A stretch of DNA of 64,000 bases from an uncultured Aquimarina sp. (lineage in GTDB: Bacteria; Bacteroidota; Bacteroidia; Flavobacteriales; Flavobacteriaceae): contig CANMFM010000006.1 in assembly GCA_947497175.1 (NCBI GenBank), positions 124,001 to 188,000 of the forward strand, given 5' to 3'. This document shows, in pieces, positions 46,729-55,785 of the stretch (within the stretch, counting starts at the first letter, position 1; each line of letters begins with the position of its first letter). Below the pieces are notes generated by a model that worked only from the letters and a program-made list of their open reading frames with translations, searched no databases and was not told the DNA's origin. Made by a program: the position numbers and the translations under genes.

Positions 46729-47721
46729 ATGGCAAGGTATAAAAAGATAAAATGGGGGATCATTGGTTTAGGTAATATTGCACATCAATTTGCAAAAGAC
46801 CTGGCGCTAGTACCTGATGCAGAATTATCTGCAGTAGGTTCTCGAACCATAGCTAAAGCACAAAGTTTTGCAAAGCAATACGGAGCCAAAAGAGCGTATG
46901 GATCATATGATGAATTAGTAGCAGATCCGGATCTTGATATGGTTTACATTGCTACACCACATGATTCTCATGCCAGTTTAACGATATTATCTTTAGAACA
47001 CAATAAACACGTGCTTTGTGAGAAACCAATAGCACTAAACTATAAGGAAGCCAGACAAATGATAGAAACTTCCAGAATACATCATAAATTTTTTATGGAA
47101 GCCTTTTGGACGCGTTTTAATCCATCTATACAAGACGTTTTATTAAAAATAAAAAATGGAGAAATTGGTGATGTGAAATATATTAACGCAGATTTTGCTT
47201 TTAATATAGGTGCTCCACAAGAAAGAATGATTGATCTCAAAACAGGGGGTGGATCGCTATTAGATATAGGTGTATATCCATTATTTTTAGCTTATGTTGT
47301 TTTAGGAATACCTGATGGAGTATTGGCTTCTTCTAATTTTTATGAGTCAGGAGCTGATAGGCAAACTTCAATGATTTTGCAGTATGACAATGCACAAGCC
47401 GTTTTACATAGTAGTTTTGTGTCTCCTTCAGATATGGTGGCAACAATTAGTGGTACCGAAGGTAGAATTCGTATAAACGCAATATGGCATGAAACACAAT
47501 CTTATGTACTAATTAAAAACAATCATAGTGTAGTGTATCAATTTCCAACCAAAGGGAAAGGATTTACCTATGAAATTGAAGAAAGCCATCAATGTATTAG
47601 AAATAAAAAGATAGAAAGTAACCTCTGGTCACATCAAAATAGCCTAGATCTTATTAAAATAGTAGATGAGGTAAGAAATCAAACAGGATTAAAATTTCCT
47701 TCAGAAAATCAGCTTAATTAA
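46729..47721 (+). CDS. Gfo/Idh/MocA-family oxidoreductase
   Basis: 330 residues. N-terminal Rossmann domain WGIIGLGNIAHQFAKDL, VYIATPHDSHA and the catalytic-lysine motif VLCEKPIALN; the C-terminal domain has GGGSLLDIGVYPLFLA, as in the trans-dihydrodiol dehydrogenase / NADP-D-xylose dehydrogenase branch. It could oxidise xylose or another pyranose, or process a modified sugar made by the adjacent dioxygenase. Cytosolic. Nine bp after the GH-A gene and 15 bp before the sugar porter gene. Confidence 0.88.
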   Translation: MARYKKIKWGIIGLGNIAHQFAKDLALVPDAELSAVGSRTIAKAQSFAKQYGAKRAYGSYDELVADPDLDMVYIATPHDSHASLTILSLEHNKHVLCEKPIALNYKEARQMIETSRIHHKFFMEAFWTRFNPSIQDVLLKIKNGEIGDVKYINADFAFNIGAPQERMIDLKTGGGSLLDIGVYPLFLAYVVLGIPDGVLASSNFYESGADRQTSMILQYDNAQAVLHSSFVSPSDMVATISGTEGRIRINAIWHETQSYVLIKNNHSVVYQFPTKGKGFTYEIEESHQCIRNKKIESNLWSHQNSLDLIKIVDEVRNQTGLKFPSENQLN

Positions 47722-47736
47722 TTTTAGAAAATAATT

Positions 47737-49275
47737 ATGTCAAGAAAAACACTTTTTATAGCATTCGTAGTTTCCCTGGGAGGGTTTTTATTTGGTTTTG
47801 ATGCAGGGATTATCTCAGGAGTCATGGAATATGCCGGTCCGCAATTCGATTTAAGTGTTGGCCAACTAGGGTGGGCAGTAAGTAGCCCATCTTTTGCGGC
47901 TATGATTGCCATGCTATTGGCAGGTAGATTAAGTGATCTTGTTGGTCGAAAAAAAATATTGCTAATGGTAGCATTTTTATACGCATTATCAGCCTTACTC
48001 TCTGCATATGCAATATCTTACCATATACTCTGGATTGCCAGAATGATAGGAGGATTGGCTTTTGGAGCTGCATTGATCCTGGCGCCTACTTATATTGCAG
48101 AAATTTCAACAGCAAATAATAGAGGGAAACTAGTCTCTATACAACAGCTAAATATTGTGTTGGGTTTTTTCGGAGCTTTTCTTTGCAATAATTATTTAAA
48201 CAATCTCAATAACATAGAAGGTAGTTTTTTTACCGATGAAAGTGTTTGGAGATGGATGTTGGGCGTAGAGTTAATACCCGCACTATTGTATTTTATACTC
48301 TTGTTCTTTGTACCGAGAAGTCCACGTTGGTTGTTTGTAAAAGGAAAAGAAGAAGAGGCAAAAGATGTGTTAATTAAATTACATGGAAAATCCACTGCCA
48401 ATATTGAAGCCGAAGCCATAGCTAATAATGTCAATAAAGAAAAAAGCAACAAAAATGTTTCTATAACTGAGTTATTTAAGCCCGCCATTCGTTTTATCCT
48501 TATCGTTGGATTAACTATAGGAGTATTACAACAAATAACAGGGATTAATGCTATCTATTTTTATGCGACCTCTATTTTTAAACAAACCGGAATAGGAACC
48601 GATGCTGCGTTTGCTTCTGGTGTATTATTAAGTTTTACGACTGTGGTATTCACAGTTATTGCCATGTTCCTGATTGATAAACTAGGAAGAAGACCATTAC
48701 TTTTGATTGGCATTGGTGGAATTGCAATAAGTCTGTTACTCTGCGCTTACGGATTTAACCAGGCCACATATCAATTAACCAGAGAACAAATCGTACAACT
48801 CGAAGATATTGATCAACAAAAACTGATGCCGATTTCAGGTATAATTTTTGAAAATGATGTCGATTTTAAAAATAAAATGATAAAAAGCCTGGGTTCTCAA
48901 AAGTATGCAAAAAATGAAGGAGCGATATTAGAAGCTGCAACAAATATGAATGCTACTTTGGTCCTCATTGGGATTTTAGGATTTATCGCATGTTTTGCAT
49001 TTTCGCTAGGTCCGGTAATGTGGGTAATGCTTTCAGAGATGTATCCCAATAAATATAGAGGTTTAGCTATTGGTTTCATTGGTTTTGTAAACTCGTTTGC
49101 CAGCTGGGTCGTACAACAAATATTCCCTTGGGAGCTTGCTACGTTAGGAAATGCTATGAGTTTCTTGATTTTTGGAGTAATCGCCGTTGTTGGCTTCTTT
49201 GTATTACTCAAAATTTTACCAGAGACTAAAGGAAAATCATTAGAACAACTAGAAAAAGATTTGATTACGAGTTAA
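47737..49275 (+). CDS. MFS sugar porter (XylE-like)
   Basis: 512 residues, twelve transmembrane helices. Sugar-porter signatures: GFDAGIISGVM near the N-terminus, GRLSDLVGRKK between helices 2 and 3, PRSPRWLFVKGK after helix 6, QQITGINAIYFYA in helix 7, DKLGRRPLL between helices 8 and 9 and PETKGKSLEQLE at the end. Residues about 345-390 form an unusually long extracytoplasmic insert (DIDQQKLMPISGI...). Proton-coupled xylose uptake is the best guess from family and operon. Confidence 0.93.
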   Translation: MSRKTLFIAFVVSLGGFLFGFDAGIISGVMEYAGPQFDLSVGQLGWAVSSPSFAAMIAMLLAGRLSDLVGRKKILLMVAFLYALSALLSAYAISYHILWIARMIGGLAFGAALILAPTYIAEISTANNRGKLVSIQQLNIVLGFFGAFLCNNYLNNLNNIEGSFFTDESVWRWMLGVELIPALLYFILLFFVPRSPRWLFVKGKEEEAKDVLIKLHGKSTANIEAEAIANNVNKEKSNKNVSITELFKPAIRFILIVGLTIGVLQQITGINAIYFYATSIFKQTGIGTDAAFASGVLLSFTTVVFTVIAMFLIDKLGRRPLLLIGIGGIAISLLLCAYGFNQATYQLTREQIVQLEDIDQQKLMPISGIIFENDVDFKNKMIKSLGSQKYAKNEGAILEAATNMNATLVLIGILGFIACFAFSLGPVMWVMLSEMYPNKYRGLAIGFIGFVNSFASWVVQQIFPWELATLGNAMSFLIFGVIAVVGFFVLLKILPETKGKSLEQLEKDLITS

Positions 49276-49276
49276 T

Positions 49277-50875
49277 ATGAGTATGATCAACAACCCGATA
49301 CTAAAAGGTTTTAATCCCGATCCTTCAATTGTTAGAGTAGGTAAGGATTATTATATCGCTACTTCTACTTTTGAGTGGTTTCCAGGTGTGCAAATTCATC
49401 ACTCCAGAGATCTTAAAAACTGGAAGGTAATTGCACAACCTCTTAATAGAATCTCTCAATTAGATATGAAAGGAAATCCAGATTCTTGTGGTGTTTGGGC
49501 ACCTTGTTTATCGTATGATGATGGCGTTTTTTATCTGGTATATTCTAATGTGCGATCATTTGACGGGGTCTGGAAAGACACCCCCAATTACCTCGTGACT
49601 ACAACCGATATTACAGGAGAATGGTCAGATCCTATTTATTTAAGTTCTAGAGGGTTTGATGGATCTATGTTTCATGATACTAATGGAAAGAAATATTTCC
49701 TCAACATGTTGGTTGATCACCGAGAAAACAAACTTTTTGGAGGTATAGAATTACAAGAATATAATCCTATACAAAAAAAACTGACAGGAGAAGTGTATTA
49801 CCTGCATTCCGGCTCATCATTTGGATGTACTGAAGGCCCTCATGTTTTCAAGAAAGATGAATACTATTATTTGTTATTAGCCGAAGGAGGAACAGAATAT
49901 GGCCATGCGACATCTATCGCAAGATCAAAATCATTATTAGGGCCTTATGAAATGCATCCGGATACAACAATCATTACTTGCACATCTGATCCATCTCATG
50001 GGCTTCAGAAATCTGGTCATGGTGATTTTGTAGAAACCCCTAATGGGCGATGGTATTTTGTGTTTTTAGTAGGTAGACCTTTATCAGAATTAGGTCGATG
50101 TATTCTGGGACGCGAAACTGCCATCGAAGAAATCGAATGGAAACCTGATGGTTGGCCATATCTAAAAAACGGATCCCAATTACCTAGGATAGAGGTTCCG
50201 GGACCTGATGTAGAAGAATATCCGTTCGAAAAAACGTTAATAAGAGATGATTTTGATACTAAAGATCTAAGTATGGATTTTCAGTCTTTAAGGATCCCTA
50301 AAGATGAACGCTGGATTTCACTTCAAGAAAGAAAAGGTTTTCTAAGACTTAAAGGAAAAGAGAGTCTAACTTCTACCCATACACAAGCATTAGTAGCCAG
50401 AAGAGTACAGCATTTTAAGATTGAAACTTCAACAAAGTTAGAATTTAATCCCAGTGATATATTAGAAATGGCAGGGTTAGTATTTTACTATAATACAGGT
50501 CATTATCACTATTTGCACGTAACTTCAAATTATAACGGAACCAGAAAATTACTTAGAATCATTTCTGCTAATCATTTTGAGATGTCAGAACAACAACAAG
50601 AAATAGATATTACAGGACAAGATAGTATCATTCTAAAAGGTGTTTTAGATCATGAAACCCTTCAGTTTTACTACAGTATAGCTGATAAAACTAATTTTCA
50701 TCCTATAGGAGAAAGGTTAGACGCAAGCATATTGTCTGATGACTATGTTCGAGAAAGGGATGAACGTTATAGACCTGCATTTACTGGAATGTTTGTTGGG
50801 ATGTGTTGCCAGGATCTTGGATATCATAGAAAGCATGCCGATTTTGACTGGTTTGAGTACAAAGAAATAAACTAA
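49277..50875 (+). CDS. GH43 beta-xylosidase, cytoplasmic
   Basis: 532 residues. Five-bladed propeller catalytic domain (1-300): Asp15 in GFNPDPSIVR (general base), Asp128 in RGFDGSMFHD (pKa modulator) and Glu186 in GCTEGPHVF (acid). TFEWFPGVQIHHSRDLKNWK is typical of GH43 beta-xylosidases. The C-terminal ConA-like beta-sandwich (about 310-530) is the module seen in subfamilies 11/12. No signal peptide, so it should act in the cytoplasm on imported xylo-oligosaccharides. It starts 1 bp after the MFS porter stop. Linkage specificity (1,3 or 1,4) cannot be read by eye. Confidence 0.94.
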   Translation: MSMINNPILKGFNPDPSIVRVGKDYYIATSTFEWFPGVQIHHSRDLKNWKVIAQPLNRISQLDMKGNPDSCGVWAPCLSYDDGVFYLVYSNVRSFDGVWKDTPNYLVTTTDITGEWSDPIYLSSRGFDGSMFHDTNGKKYFLNMLVDHRENKLFGGIELQEYNPIQKKLTGEVYYLHSGSSFGCTEGPHVFKKDEYYYLLLAEGGTEYGHATSIARSKSLLGPYEMHPDTTIITCTSDPSHGLQKSGHGDFVETPNGRWYFVFLVGRPLSELGRCILGRETAIEEIEWKPDGWPYLKNGSQLPRIEVPGPDVEEYPFEKTLIRDDFDTKDLSMDFQSLRIPKDERWISLQERKGFLRLKGKESLTSTHTQALVARRVQHFKIETSTKLEFNPSDILEMAGLVFYYNTGHYHYLHVTSNYNGTRKLLRIISANHFEMSEQQQEIDITGQDSIILKGVLDHETLQFYYSIADKTNFHPIGERLDASILSDDYVRERDERYRPAFTGMFVGMCCQDLGYHRKHADFDWFEYKEIN

Positions 50876-50881
50876 AAAGGG

Positions 50882-52033
50882 ATGACGTATAAAAAAATAA
50901 TCTTGGTATTAAGCATTCTAAGCATTATCGGATGCAAGAATGAATCGCAAACGAGCAGAAGTTCAGAAACAGAAGTTAAAGAAGGTAACATTAAAACATC
51001 TAAAAGAAAGTTAGCCAAATTTGAACCTGAAGATGGGAAAGTACTTCTTTTTGTTGGACAAGAATTAGAAGCAGTTGGGGGGTTAGAAAAATATAATGAC
51101 GGCTATCTTGATCATTTTGATAAACCAGCCGGCTGGACCACATATACAAATATCAATCCAGGAGAAAATTCTTTTGGAAGAATTCAAGAAGGTTTAGATG
51201 GCATATGGGAGACTCATGACTGGGGAGATCATCACTATAACGCAACCTTGCAATTAAATGATCCCAATTATTCAAATATGGCCCTGGCGATAGGGCTTCA
51301 GTTTGTAAATCATGAAGAAAAAGTGGCCGATGGTACTCATGATCAATACATCAATAGATTAGCCGATTTCTTGCTGTCACTAGGCAAAAGACCAGTGTTT
51401 TTACGTATAGCGTATGAGTTTGACGGCGAACCATGGAACCATTATGATCAAAAAAGTACGGTAAAAGCCTATAGAAGAATGGTAGATATGATTAGAACCA
51501 AAGGAGTTACCAATACAGCTTTTGTTTGGCAGTCCACCGGGTTTATGTCTCCCAAAGATGGTCAACTAGAAGCTTGGTACCCTGGTGATGCGTATGTAGA
51601 TTGGTTAGGGTTCTCCTTTTTTAATCGCTGGGAAGAACAAAAAATGATAGCATTTGCGCGCAAAAAAGGAAAACCGGTGTTTATTGCCGAGGCTTCTCCG
51701 ACTATTTCGGCTCCCGATACCAAAACTACCGGAAACACTATTGAAACACAATTGAGTAACCCTAAACAAGCAGAAGAAGCATGGCAAAAATGGTTTATAC
51801 CATTCTTTAAAACTATTGATGATAATCCTGATGTGGTCAAAGCCGTTCATTATATAAATTGCCACTGGGACTCACATCGTATGTGGTTTAAGAATCCCAC
51901 GTTTAAGAATATCGATGCACGGTTACAGCTTAGTGATTCTATAAGTAAACGTTGGAGAGAAATTACATCAGATCCAAAATATATAAAATCCTCTCCAGAG
52001 TTATACGATCAACTTTGGAACAAAGCCCAATAA
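50882..52033 (+). CDS. GH26 lipoprotein, beta-1,3-xylanase-like
   Basis: 383 residues. Lipoprotein signal ends IIGC (Cys18). A GH26-type barrel follows: VLLFVGQELEAVGGLEKY at the start, RIAYEFDGEPWNHY with the acid/base Glu179, AFVWQSTG, and PVFIAEASP with nucleophile Glu270. The YEFDG motif replaces the RPLHEMNG type seen in GH26 mannanases and recalls GH26 beta-1,3-xylanases of marine bacteria. It probably acts at the cell surface or in the periplasm on oligosaccharides, while the exported paralogue at 57506 attacks polymer. Six bp after the GH43 gene. Confidence 0.87.
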   Translation: MTYKKIILVLSILSIIGCKNESQTSRSSETEVKEGNIKTSKRKLAKFEPEDGKVLLFVGQELEAVGGLEKYNDGYLDHFDKPAGWTTYTNINPGENSFGRIQEGLDGIWETHDWGDHHYNATLQLNDPNYSNMALAIGLQFVNHEEKVADGTHDQYINRLADFLLSLGKRPVFLRIAYEFDGEPWNHYDQKSTVKAYRRMVDMIRTKGVTNTAFVWQSTGFMSPKDGQLEAWYPGDAYVDWLGFSFFNRWEEQKMIAFARKKGKPVFIAEASPTISAPDTKTTGNTIETQLSNPKQAEEAWQKWFIPFFKTIDDNPDVVKAVHYINCHWDSHRMWFKNPTFKNIDARLQLSDSISKRWREITSDPKYIKSSPELYDQLWNKAQ

Positions 52034-52044
52034 AAAATTTTCAA

Positions 52045-53082
52045 TTGAAGTCAAAAACTAGAAAAATAAAACAGAAATCACATGGTTTTCATAACCAAAA
52101 TGAACTTCTGATCTTATCTATAAAGAATGATAATGGTATGCGATTACGCATAACCAACTTTGCGGCTACAGTCATGAGTTTAGAAGTTCCTGATAGTAAA
52201 GGAAAACGAACTAATGTAGTGGTCGGTTTTGATTCGCTACAAGATTATATCGAAAAATCGAAGAATAAAATATCAAGATTTCTAGGGGCTTCTATAGGTA
52301 GGTATGCAGGTAGAATTTCAGAAAAAATAACGGTTAACGGTGTTGATTATCCGCTATATCAAGAAGATGGAATACATTTACATGGTGGTAGACATGGTTT
52401 TGATGAACGCACGTGGGACATCGATTATATAGATGAAGATGAAATGTTGATCTCTCTTTCGTATGTAAGCGAGCATCTGGAAGAAGGATATCCCGGGAAT
52501 CTAAGAGTAAAAGTGACATATCAATTGACCAATGATAACGAATTAAAGATTATATACCGCGCAGTTTCTGATCAGGATACTGTTGTTAACCTTACAAATC
52601 ATGCATACTATAATCTAAATGGTGCAAATACAATTACCGATCATTTACTTCAGCTAAATTGTGCCGATTATTTAGAAGTAAACGATAAACAACTTCCCAC
52701 TGGGGTTAAAAAACCTGTAGTCAATACAAAATTTGATTTTCGCATCCCGCAAAAACTAAATATATTAAAAACCAGAGGTAGTATTGATGATACTTTGATT
52801 TTTGATCCCCAAAAAGATTTAAAAGCAATACTTAGTGCTGAAGAAAGTGGTATTAAAATGGAGGTCATAACCAATCAACCCGCTGTTGTGATATATACAC
52901 CAGAAGAGTTTCCGGATTGGAATTTTAGAAAAGACACTACATATCGCAATTTTCCGGCTATATGCTTTGAAACTCAGAATTATCCTGATGCTCCTAATCA
53001 TGATAACTTTCCAAACGCACATATCAAAGCTGGTGAGTTGTATGAAAACCGAAGTGTTTTTAGATTTAGTATACAGCATTAA
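52045..53082 (+). CDS. Aldose 1-epimerase (mutarotase)
   Basis: About 345 residues. The frame is open from 51952 inside the GH26 gene, but the first sensible start after the GH26 stop is a TTG at 52045 (LKSKTRKIKQKSHG), and I choose it; the exact start is uncertain. Galactose-mutarotase-like beta-sandwich: FAATVMSLEVPDSKG, GASIGRYAGRIS, LHGGRHGFDERTW, VNLTNHAYYNLNG (catalytic His region) and FETQNYPDAPNHDNFP with a Glu base. Converts alpha and beta anomers so XylA gets its preferred anomer of xylose. No signal peptide. Last gene of the operon before the 41-bp repeat array. Confidence 0.9.
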   Translation: MKSKTRKIKQKSHGFHNQNELLILSIKNDNGMRLRITNFAATVMSLEVPDSKGKRTNVVVGFDSLQDYIEKSKNKISRFLGASIGRYAGRISEKITVNGVDYPLYQEDGIHLHGGRHGFDERTWDIDYIDEDEMLISLSYVSEHLEEGYPGNLRVKVTYQLTNDNELKIIYRAVSDQDTVVNLTNHAYYNLNGANTITDHLLQLNCADYLEVNDKQLPTGVKKPVVNTKFDFRIPQKLNILKTRGSIDDTLIFDPQKDLKAILSAEESGIKMEVITNQPAVVIYTPEEFPDWNFRKDTTYRNFPAICFETQNYPDAPNHDNFPNAHIKAGELYENRSVFRFSIQH

Positions 53083-53194
53083 GAAAGAACTTCTACATAA
53101 GACATATTCAATGCTATGAGTGTACATCGATAGTATTCAAGACAGAATACAAAAATGTAGTGACTTTGTGTAATTATTTGATTTCTAAATATGT

Positions 53195-53461
53195 AAATAG
53201 CTCCTGCCAGTGCCGAGAGCTCTTCGCAAAACTAAAAATAGCTCCTGCCAGTGACGAGAGCTCTTCGCAAAACTAAAAATAGCTCCTGCCAGTGACGAGA
53301 GCTCTTTGCAAAACTAAAAATAACTCCTGCCAGTGGCGAGAGCTCTTTGCAAAATCAGAAATAACTCCTGCCAGTGGCGAGAGCTCGATGATAGCTTACA
53401 AATAGCTCCTGCCAATGACGAGAGGTCGCTATATAACATACAAATAGCTCTGGCGGGGGCA
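53195..53461. repeat. Seven-copy 41-bp tandem repeat
   Basis: Cores beginning AGCTCCTGCCAGTG or AACTCCTGCCAGTG start at 53199, 53240, 53281, 53322, 53363, 53404 and 53446: a period of exactly 41 bp for five steps and 42 for the last. Copies one to three are nearly identical, later ones drift, and the seventh is degenerate. Each unit can fold on itself (AGCTC / GAGCT outside, GCCA / TGGC inside in copies four and five). GC content is clearly above its surroundings. It lies between the convergent aldose epimerase and lacI-type genes; I see no ORF in it. Confidence 0.95.
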
Positions 53462-53484
53462 AATGGGGTTGTTATATACGATAT

Positions 53485-54519
53485 TTAATAGGGAAGAGGC
53501 TTAGTGGTTTCTCGTTCGATCAGATTGGTTTTTACCACCTTTGTAGTATGAGAAGTTTCAGAATTTTCATTTTCTAATTTTTCAATTAACATCTTTGTAG
53601 CTGTTTCACCCAAATAGATACCGTGCTGACTTATGGTAGTGATAGCAGGTGTTACATGTCTTGGGAGCACCCCATTAGTAAAACCAATAATAGAAATATC
53701 TTCAGGGACTTTGTATCCTTTTGAACGTACCATTCTTAGAGTGCTTACAGCAGAATCTTCTTCAAGACATAGCATAGCATCTACTTTTTTTGAGTCCAGG
53801 AGTATTTTTAATAATGTATCTATATCATGAAACTCATCTACTTTTAAAATTAGAGATTCATCAAGGGGCAAATTAGCTTCCAGAAGTGCTTTCTCATACC
53901 CTTCTAACCTTAATTTTCCTACGCTAAGATTATGAATAGTGGACACAAGAGCAATATTTTTGCAACCTGTTTCAATAAAGTGATTCGTGGCGTTATAGGC
54001 TCCTTCTTTATCATTAACAATAACTTTATCACATTCTATCTCGTCAGTAACTCGATCAAACATTACTATAGGAATGCCCTGGTTAATGGTATTCTGAAAA
54101 TGACTAAAATTTTGTTTTACTTGTGTTTCTTCTGCTATTGATAAAATAAAACCATCCAAAGCAGAATTTTTGAGCAGCTCCATAGCACTTACCTCTTTTT
54201 CATACGATTCGTTAGAAATACAAGTGATGAGATTGTATCCTTTTTCGGTTGCGATTTTTTCAATCCCTACAAATACTTTGGTAAAAAAATGGTTGAGAAT
54301 ATTTGGTATAATGACTCCAATGGTTTTGGTTTTTCTATTTTGTAAGTTTAGTGCTATGCTATTGGGTTTATAATGATGCGCTTTAGCATACTCCTGAATC
54401 TTAGCTTTTGTCTTCGTACTTATTTCATAACTATCATTAAGAGCTTTGGAAACTGTTGCAATAGAGACATTAAACTCATTTGCAATATCTTTTAATGTTA
54501 TTCTTTTTTTCTTGGTCAT
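53485..54519 (-). CDS. LacI-family transcriptional regulator
   Basis: 344 residues. N-terminal HTH RITLKDIANEFNVSIATVSKALN and hinge helix (YKPNSIALNLQNRKT), then a periplasmic-binding-protein-like sugar domain (TIGVIIPNILNHFF, IVMFDRVTDEIECDKV, ISIIGFTNGVLPRHVTPAITTI). It is encoded at the end of the xylose operon on the opposite strand. The best predicted operator is the CGTAAACGTTTGCG site upstream of susC; a weaker AAAAACGTATAC lies at 54571-54582 before its own start. The effector is probably a xylose-derived sugar or phosphate. Confidence 0.93.
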   Translation of the reverse strand: MTKKKRITLKDIANEFNVSIATVSKALNDSYEISTKTKAKIQEYAKAHHYKPNSIALNLQNRKTKTIGVIIPNILNHFFTKVFVGIEKIATEKGYNLITCISNESYEKEVSAMELLKNSALDGFILSIAEETQVKQNFSHFQNTINQGIPIVMFDRVTDEIECDKVIVNDKEGAYNATNHFIETGCKNIALVSTIHNLSVGKLRLEGYEKALLEANLPLDESLILKVDEFHDIDTLLKILLDSKKVDAMLCLEEDSAVSTLRMVRSKGYKVPEDISIIGFTNGVLPRHVTPAITTISQHGIYLGETATKMLIEKLENENSETSHTTKVVKTNLIERETTKPLPY

Positions 54520-54590
54520 TACACAAAAATAATATGCCTTCGTTTTATAGGTAAGAGGGCAATAATTTCAAAAAACGTATACATAGAAAT

Positions 54591-54621
54591 AAGGGTTCGG
54601 TAGTTTTATCACCGAACCCTT
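54591..54621 (-). terminator. Hairpin after the EF-hand lipoprotein gene
   Basis: Perfect 11-bp stem AAGGGTTCGGT / ACCGAACCCTT with a 9-nt loop. It lies 63 bp beyond the stop of the minus-strand gene 54684-55712; the following T-run is weak (TTATTTC). Confidence 0.6.
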
Positions 54622-54683
54622 ATCATTCATACAGGGGCAATACTACACAATTCTTAATTGCGGATTATTAAAACTGGGGAATT

Positions 54684-55712
54684 TTAATTATTTGAATCGT
54701 ATCGCTTAGATTCAGCATTGACACCAGGTTGCCATGTTCTGGTAAAATTTGCCATATTATCCTGAACTACTTGAGGTAAATCTCCTGCATATTTATCTAA
54801 TGCACCATCACCTAAGTATAATCCAACATAGGCCAATACATCATCTGTTGCCAATCCACCATCAATACCAAAGATAGGTTCAAGGTTTAATACTTGACGC
54901 GGGTCAGAACCTTTAGCCTGGCTTGCCTCGTTTCTTGTTAAAATGCCATCATTATTAGTGTCGAGTAAATCTGCAAATTCAGTAGCAAATTGATCACCTG
55001 TTTTACCATTAATATTGATATTTATAAATAAAGCCTTCATATATATAATAAAGTCACTCTTTGTCATTGTGGGGTTAATAGATGGAACATCTCCCTGATA
55101 ACCACTCTGTTCAATAAATTGATTTTCAATATCAATTCCTAAATTTCTTTCAATGTCTAAAACAGCTTCCTTGGTATTACATGGGTTACTTACAACTCCT
55201 TTAGAACTTACAAATAAACCATCACTGTTCATACATCCACTTCCGTTGGCAACGACAGTTACACATGCTGTATTATTGGGATCGTAGTTGTAATCTCCGC
55301 AAGGTGTTCCGCTACCACCGTTTCCGCCGCCGTTATTTCCGCCACCATTTCCATCGTCATTACAACCTCCGGCTTGTGCCTGGTTTGCATCAGTCCAGCA
55401 TTGGCCACAAGCCGAATATGGGTGAGAAGAAGGACAATTATTGTTTTGGTCGCCACCATTATCTCCGCCACCATTGCCATCACCACTGTTTCCACCCCCG
55501 GTATCATTACAACCACCAGATTGAGCTTGGTTTGCATCTACCCAACATGCCCCGCAGGCTTCATAGGGGTGTGAACTGGGGCAACTTGCTTTACCATTAG
55601 CATCAATAACTTTTGGCACAGAGGTCTCTGAATCGAATCCATCACTTTCGCAAGCGACTGTTACTACTAATAGTAGCATAGAAAAAATAGCTAAATTAAA
55701 TACGTGTTTCAT
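54684..55712 (-). CDS. EF-hand lipoprotein with Cys-rich and Gly-rich repeats
   Basis: 342 residues. Lipobox VVAC-type end (VTVAC, Cys21). Two copies of a Cys-rich motif CPSSHPYEACGACW / CPSSHPYSACGQCW, each followed by DANQAQ(S/A)GGCND (residues 44-69 and 93-118), are joined by Gly/Asn/Asp-rich spacers. A third Cys cluster is at 138-178. The C-terminal half is helical with a canonical EF-hand loop DTNNDGILTRNE (251-262), probably calcium-binding. No known enzyme motif. It sits between the lacI-type gene and the CxxCH lipoprotein; a structural or Ca-dependent binding role at the surface is plausible but unproven. Confidence 0.7.
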   Translation of the reverse strand: MKHVFNLAIFSMLLLVVTVACESDGFDSETSVPKVIDANGKASCPSSHPYEACGACWVDANQAQSGGCNDTGGGNSGDGNGGGDNGGDQNNNCPSSHPYSACGQCWTDANQAQAGGCNDDGNGGGNNGGGNGGSGTPCGDYNYDPNNTACVTVVANGSGCMNSDGLFVSSKGVVSNPCNTKEAVLDIERNLGIDIENQFIEQSGYQGDVPSINPTMTKSDFIIYMKALFINININGKTGDQFATEFADLLDTNNDGILTRNEASQAKGSDPRQVLNLEPIFGIDGGLATDDVLAYVGLYLGDGALDKYAGDLPQVVQDNMANFTRTWQPGVNAESKRYDSNN

Positions 55713-55785
55713 TTCTTACAATTTTAATGTTTACTTACAAGATTTAGTTGATCCATAAAGCTGTATTACAAAAAACTTTATGTTG

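Noticed and set aside
53195-53461. CRISPR array
   Set aside because: The whole 41-bp unit repeats without unique spacers and no cas genes are near.
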